Positions 59,501-64,000 of a DNA stretch of 64,000 bases are shown here, piece by piece (position 1 is the first letter of the stretch; each line of letters opens with the position of its first letter). This DNA is from Spizellomyces sp. 'palustris' (lineage: Eukaryota > Chytridiomycota > Chytridiomycetes > Spizellomycetales > Spizellomycetaceae), in the NCBI GenBank assembly GCA_006535965.1, contig QEAR01000076.1:34267-98266 (forward strand), in the 5' to 3' direction. A program made the position numbers and the translations under genes. Below the pieces are notes generated by a model. The model worked only from the letters and a program-made list of their open reading frames with translations, did no database searches and was not told the DNA's origin.

Positions 59501-61228
59501 ATGGCGAGGTTTATTTTAGGCGGAAGGGGCCGCATCTTTACCCAGGTTTCAAAGACAAGGGGGCTATTTTGGCAGCCATGTCCTCTCGGCAGACGTTACT
59601 CGACAGTGCCCGACAGCACAAAAGAAGAGCTCACTCCTCTGTCAAAGCATTTACGAGAGCAAATTAAATTCGGTGGTCCAATTTCGGTAGCACAGTACAT
59701 GCGCTCGTCGCTTACGCATCCTCTCGGTGGCTACTATATGAAGGGTGATGTATTTGGAGCAGCTGGAGACTTCACCACATCTCCAGAGATTAGTCAAATG
59801 TTTGGAGAGGTAAACCGGCTATCGACTGCAATATCCTGAACAGGAGAATAATAATCGTTTGTAGCTGGTTGCAGTCTGGTTCGTAACCCAGTGGCAAGCA
59901 CTTGGCTCCCCGAAAAATATCCAGCTAGTTGAACTGGGCCCAGGACGTGGAACCTTGATGTCGGATATGTTACGGGTAGGTAAAGAAAGGTGTCCGATCG
60001 CATAACAGTCTCATGATGATTCTCGCTTAGGCACTCGGGCATTTTGACTATGTTTACTCTACCATTCGGGGTGTTCATTTAGTCGAAGCCAGTCCGTTCT
60101 TACGAAGGGTGCAAGCTGAGAAACTTGCTTCGTTGACCGACGTGACGGACAGTATCGAGAGTGTAAAGCGCGATGATGGGTTGGAGATTCATTGGCACAC
60201 TTCTCTGGATACGGTACCTGAAGGTTAGCCGCTTGTGTCAGTACTGCGGCTGTGGATAACTAGGCTGATGACGATCCGCCTACCTAGGGACCTGTTCGAT
60301 GATCATCGCGCACGAGTTCTTTGATGCTATGCCCGTATACAAGTTTGAGGTAAGTGCATCACTACCTTACTTTGATGTTGGTGTTGACTGAGAGCCCTCA
60401 ATCAGTTAACGGAAGATGGCTGGAAGGAGATACAAGTCGCTGCAGATGAATCGACTGACAGGTGAACAACGACGTCATTTCCTATATTGTGATGGGTTTT
60501 GCATCCTTATGCATGTCTCTGCCTGTAGTCCACACCATTTCTGCTTTACACTATCGCCAGGCCCAACAAATGCATCCTTCACCATCATGGCCCATGAAAG
60601 GTTCCAGAATTTCAAGGTGGGCGATCGCGTCGAGGTGTCGCCAGATTCTTACGCGGTAGCGAATCATGTCGCGCAACGTATCAAAAAGGATGGTGGATCT
60701 GCCCTTTTTATCGATTATGGACGAGACCATGCGGTGGGGGACAGTCTGCGAGTAAGTTGCGGATTATTTGGGCCAGCGGTTCTTTAGGTTTGACCATTCT
60801 TGGGTAAAGGGTATCCGCAAGCACGACTTTACCAATGTTCTCAGTCGACCCGGTGATTCTGATCTCAGTGCTGACGTTGACTTTTCCTTTCTTCGAGCTG
60901 CGACAACGGATCTTGGTGCGTTTGCCTCACCCTACCTTTGTTTATAAACATAACTCATCTAACCACTGTGTTAGCTGCTGCACATGGACCCATCACGCAG
61001 TCAACTTTTTTAAGAGCAATGGGGATTGGTCCAAGAATGAATATGCTGCTGGCTAATGCAGATGCTCAGCGACGAAAAGACATTGCAACAGCCTTTGATC
61101 GTCTCGTGTCTCCACTGGGAATGGGAACAGTTTACAAGTTTATGGCTCTCACACCCGAGGGCGCACCTGAGCCCTATCCTTTTCAACCTGATCCGTTGAT
61201 GGTACCGCAGAAAGAGGAGGAGCACTAA
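59501..61228 (+). CDS. NDUFAF7: NDUFAF7/MidA-type mitochondrial protein arginine methyltransferase
   Basis: NDUFAF7 symmetrically dimethylates an Arg of complex I subunit NDUFS2, a step needed for complex I assembly. ATG 59501 opens a presequence ([20 protein letters not shown]) ending near RRYST. The core reads [40 protein letters not shown] and SQMFGE. SAM-binding [16 protein letters not shown] follows after a splice. Then come [53 protein letters not shown] and [18 protein letters not shown]. About seven exons are visible, ending at TAA after a short Glu-rich tail. The TTG-initiated upstream frame was not used because it lacks an ATG. It pairs with SDHC and COA8 as respiratory genes of this window. 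Confidence 0.93.
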
Positions 61229-61352
61229 ACGTACGCTTTGGTCCTGAGGGGAGAGCCAGTCATGTCATACCCTTCACACACTGTATATAGACATGAGAGG
61301 AGAGAAGAATGGTAAATTAAGTAATATTAATTGCTGAGGCTATTACAAAACA

Positions 61353-62437
61353 TCAATCGGCCGTGACCCCGCCATTATTTTGGTCTGTCGTCTGTTTCTC
61401 CCCATCTTCATCTTCTGTCTCCCAACCTTGTCCAGCTTCGCTTTCCTCCCTGCTGTTCTTTGTCTCCTCGTTCTTGACTGTAATGACAGCTGCCCCGCAT
61501 ACTTGCTCGTCGCTTGGATGCGTCACCGGGCTCCTGGCGCTTCCTGGACGAGAACGTTTAACGAATGGTAATTGAACCCCTTCTCGCTCGCAAACATCAA
61601 CATAAATCTCGGGAAACCGCGAATGGTTTGCTAAGTACAGAAGGTTTTTTCGCCGCTCTTCGTTCCATGTTGCTCTGCTGTAATGTGGTTGACGATCTTC
61701 GATACGTTGAACATAAATCTGTTTTTAGAAGAATATTGTCAGCTCTTTTTTGCTGGCGACTCCCCCCCTGCCTCTCGCTGTCGTTGCCACTTACAATATT
61801 AGCTTCGTCTACATGTTTCAGTTCTTCCTGTCGCTTCCGTGCGCCCGGATGAGGCTTCTTGAGCGTCTCCTTTACGCGATAATGAGAATCAATATTGGAA
61901 AATCCTTGTGGAGCGCTCATCTGACGAGCCATGCGGTTCAAGAGGATAATGTTTTCTTGCTGCACCCGTTGTGATTGCTCTAGTAAATCGAAAACATTAG
62001 GTCGCGACAAGATTTCGAGTCCATCACTGCATAATTGTACCTTGTTCCTGCCTAATTTTCTTTAATCGCATGTCCAAATGCGAATATTTCTTTGGCGGGG
62101 AGTTATCCACAGCAGGTTTCATGCTAGCAAGTTTTTCCCGATGCCGTTTCCGGGCGGCATCATCCCATCGCTTGGCGAGCAAGCGATTGGAGCACTTGTA
62201 TACTGGAGAGTAACGACGGTGCTCGGTAGCTGGAGTTGGTGGGGGTAACGTTGAAGGAGGCAAAGGCGACGGCGATCTTACTTCCGGCAACGGACGTGTC
62301 GGTTTGGTGGATGCGGCTCTGACGGGTGGTGATGTGGCCCGCGTATGTTTGGTAGGCGCACTACTGTGCCGAAGCTGTTTCATTGGGGATTTTGTATCGG
62401 GATTAGCAGTGGAGACTGCTTCTGCCTCGTGCCCCAT
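61353..62437 (-). CDS. CFAP97/Hemingway-family flagellar protein
   Basis: CFAP97-type proteins localise to cilia and flagella and are needed for axoneme formation. Three exons are visible. After a Pro/Ser/Thr-rich N-terminus from ATG 62437 comes the family signature: RLLAKRWDDAARKRHREKLA, SMKPAVDNSPPKKYSHLDMR and LKKIRQEQ. Exon 2 carries LEQSQRVQQENIILLNRMAR and ARKRQEELKHVDEANI. Exon 3 has the closing motif RIEDRQPHYSRATWNEERRK. These are the three conserved blocks of the KIAA1430/CFAP97 domain in order. A long low-complexity C-terminus ends at TGA 61353-61355. Its presence supports an organism with a flagellated stage. Confidence 0.85.
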
Positions 62438-63303
62438 CCTCCCGAAAGGTTTGGTTGGGGGGTTCAGCGCTTGCTGTGAGCGCTCTGAACACCTTTTTTC
62501 TGGTTTCCCACAGCGGTATTAGCTGAAATCTCTGTGGAACCTTCTTATCCAAAAGGAGGGTTAGGCCGCATTCTCGTCTAAATAATATACAGTTGTGCAG
62601 TGGCCAGAGTTTTGTTTCTACAAGCGTTTCGTCGACATCTGGTGGGCACTACCAAAATGCTGGTTACCTAATACATCCTTTCGCCTTAGTCGCGCGTCAG
62701 GACGGATCTACGTGATCGTCGCTGTTGAAATTGCTTTGCACCATATTACACTGGGTGTTGGAAGAGGTAGACGAAGTAGGATTACCTGATAAAGAGCCAC
62801 TTGATGAAGAACCGATAGTACCTGCATATGACACCTCACCATGTCATATTGTAGCTACAATCCATAGTCATTTCAAGTGGAGCTTAAAGTATATGGCAGA
62901 TTTTCGACCAGAAAATGAGGCTGAGGATATCAAAGGTTTCGCCAAGTGGCCTTGAGGAATAAATTTCTAGACGCTTGCACAAGTGTTTCCCCTTTGTCAA
63001 ACTGCAGTGCCCGCAACGAAACACGCTAGATGCTCCACCTCGTTGCACTTTTGGAATCGCAAAGGCCCGTCCAGAGTATAATATTCACCAATATGCACAT
63101 GTTGTTGACCCCTATCGGCGATTAAACGGTTAGAGAGGACAAAACAGAATGTCGGAATGAATTGGATTTCCCATGTATTCCATTCAAGGTGATCCTACAC
63201 ATTTTGGAACAATAGACGAAATTTATCTAGAATTTTGGGCTCAGCAAAGAACCGACTGGGAAACCTTGTTCTCGATCCCTCCACCAAAGGCGAGGGGGTC
63301 CGA

Positions 63304-63322
63304 GGGGGACAGCATGTCCCCC
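63304..63322. repeat. Perfect inverted repeat (hairpin), 8-bp stem
   Basis: GGGGGACA and TGTCCCCC flank a 3-nt GCA loop. The stem is fully paired. No T-run follows, so a bacterial-type terminator role is not implied. Confidence 0.85.
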
Positions 63323-63380
63323 CGTAAGCAAATCACCTTACACGAAACCAATCGTTCTCACCCATATGCCACACCTCGTC

Positions 63381-63400
63381 GTTAGGGTTAGGGTTAGGGT
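63381..63400 (+). repeat. Short interstitial telomere-type repeat (TTAGGG)3
   Basis: Three perfect TTAGGG units with partial flanking units (GTTAGGG...GGT). This is the canonical repeat of most fungi. It is far too short to be a telomere, but it may mark a healed break or subtelomeric sequence. Confidence 0.9.
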
Positions 63401-63843
63401 CTAATAGTCGTTACTCGGGCTTTTCACCGACCCATCATGCAATAGGTAATTGATCAACTACGTGACTTGTGTTCCAAACAAAAAAAAATTGTGGGGAGCG
63501 ATGAGCGATGCCTGCGGGATTGAAAACACATAGCCTTGGGACTCTATTGTCGAGTGTTCAAAACCGGTCAGTGAGGCCAAAAGAACCGTGACAACAGTTG
63601 TACGTGATTCCAACGTAGAGTTGAAAAAAAAAGAACCTTTTATGATAACGAGGAATGAGGTCAATGTGATTCAAACAAAATAAAACGAAATGGGAACCGG
63701 TGGGCTACATGCTGTTCAAGCAACCACCACGCAAGGAAATTACCTTGGAGATGTAGACAAGTGAGCTAGCTGAATGATTTTGAACGAAGTTGGATGACCA
63801 GCCCACCGTTCCCAAAAAAAAATGAAGTTTTTATCTCCGGGAG

Positions 63844-63915
63844 TGAGGCCTACGTGATTCGAACACGTAACCTTCTGATCTGGAGTCAGACGCGCTACCA
63901 TTGCGCCAAGGCCCC
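63844..63915 (-). tRNA. trnW-CCA: tRNA-Trp (CCA)
   Basis: On the minus strand, 72 nt fold as a cloverleaf. The acceptor GGGGCCT pairs with AGGCCTC (one G-T wobble), with discriminator A. The D arm is GCGC-AATGGTA-GCGC. The anticodon arm is TCTGA-CT-CCA-GA-TCAGA, and the T arm is ACGTG-TTCGAAT-CACGT. The anticodon CCA specifies tryptophan. Box A (TGGCGCAATGG) and box B (GTTCGAATC) internal promoters are intact. No intron and no encoded CCA end are present. Confidence 0.93.
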
Positions 63916-64000
63916 CTATGCATTCCCTCCATTGTCATCCACTGCTACCATTGCGCCAAGGCCCCCTATGCATTCCCTCCATTGCATCCACTGCTACCAT
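63894..64000. repeat. Tandem repeat containing the 5' part of tRNA-Trp
   Basis: Units begin with GCTACCATTGCGCCAAGGCC at 63894, 63944 and 63993, with periods of 50 and 49 bp; the third is cut by the window edge. The first 22 bp of each unit is the D-arm/acceptor half of the tRNA gene, and the remainder is its 5' flank. Units 1 and 2 differ by one base deletion. Confidence 0.92.

Larger units (their letters stand above)
62438..63843. other. Gene-poor terminal region
   Basis: The only sizeable frame (62725-62955 plus; EEVDEVGLPDKEPLDEEPIV, then SHFKWSLKYMADFRPEN) lacks an ATG at its start and matches nothing recognised; it may be a decayed gene fragment. The rest has several A9-A10 tracts (63479, 63623, 63815), a perfect hairpin and a short telomere-type repeat. 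No intact gene is supported. Confidence 0.5.

Noticed and set aside
62725-62955. A complete gene in the terminal region
   Set aside because: The frame begins without ATG, no splice partner was found and the neighbouring sequence is repeat-like; kept only as a possible fragment.

Overview
This window is nuclear DNA from a compact, intron-rich eukaryote, most probably a zoosporic, early-diverging (chytrid-like) fungus. The support is: about 35 closely packed protein genes on both strands; short GT-AG introns (mostly 50-80 nt); fungal-type protein versions (SMN without a visible Tudor domain, COA8, a Trm5/Trm1 pair); and a CFAP97-type flagellar protein, which non-flagellated fungi lack. The species assignment is inference; no taxonomic search was possible.

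Layout. 0.3-15.3 kb: RPP25/POP6-like Alba protein, TSR2, TRM1, COA8, bL19m, SDHC, VPS34, SMN, TRM5. 15.4-19.7 kb: a 52-residue membrane microprotein, a gene-poor segment with a strong TATA/CCAAT promoter, UXT, a promethin/LDAF1-like protein and a retropepsin-fold protein that has lost the DTG motif. 20.1-27.9 kb: plasma-membrane-type syntaxin, a peroxisome-signal-bearing enoyl-CoA isomerase, ER cyclophilin, an unrecognised large protein and an unrecognised four-helix membrane protein. 28.1-43.0 kb: CENP-I, SHQ1, RlmN, LETM1, YJU2, phosphoserine aminotransferase, NUDT19. 43.2-62.4 kb: NAF1, ING-type PHD protein, RanBPM/GID1, uL22m, a tail-anchored protein, CMTR1, NAXD, RMC1, UBL5/HUB1, NDUFAF7, CFAP97-like. 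62.4-64.0 kb: gene-poor, with three telomere-type TTAGGG units, a perfect hairpin, tRNA-Trp and tandem copies of the 5' part of that tRNA.

How the genes relate. There is no operon-like system. Two themes recur. RNA maturation is represented by an RNase P/MRP-type Alba subunit, TSR2, TRM1, TRM5, SMN, SHQ1, NAF1, RlmN, YJU2, CMTR1 and UBL5, with the R2TP-associated prefoldin UXT. Mitochondrial biogenesis is represented by COA8, bL19m, SDHC, LETM1, uL22m, NDUFAF7 and RlmN. Many neighbours are divergent with 60-190 bp between start codons, suggesting shared promoters. Exon boundaries were read by eye from splice signals and reading frame, so internal boundaries in the longer genes are approximate. 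The most unusual points are a bacterial-type RlmN with a mitochondrial-like leader, UBL5 with 9- and 13-nt coding microexons, the DTG-less retropepsin-like protein, a VPS34 tail without the usual aromatic pair, and retention of CMTR1 and RMC1.
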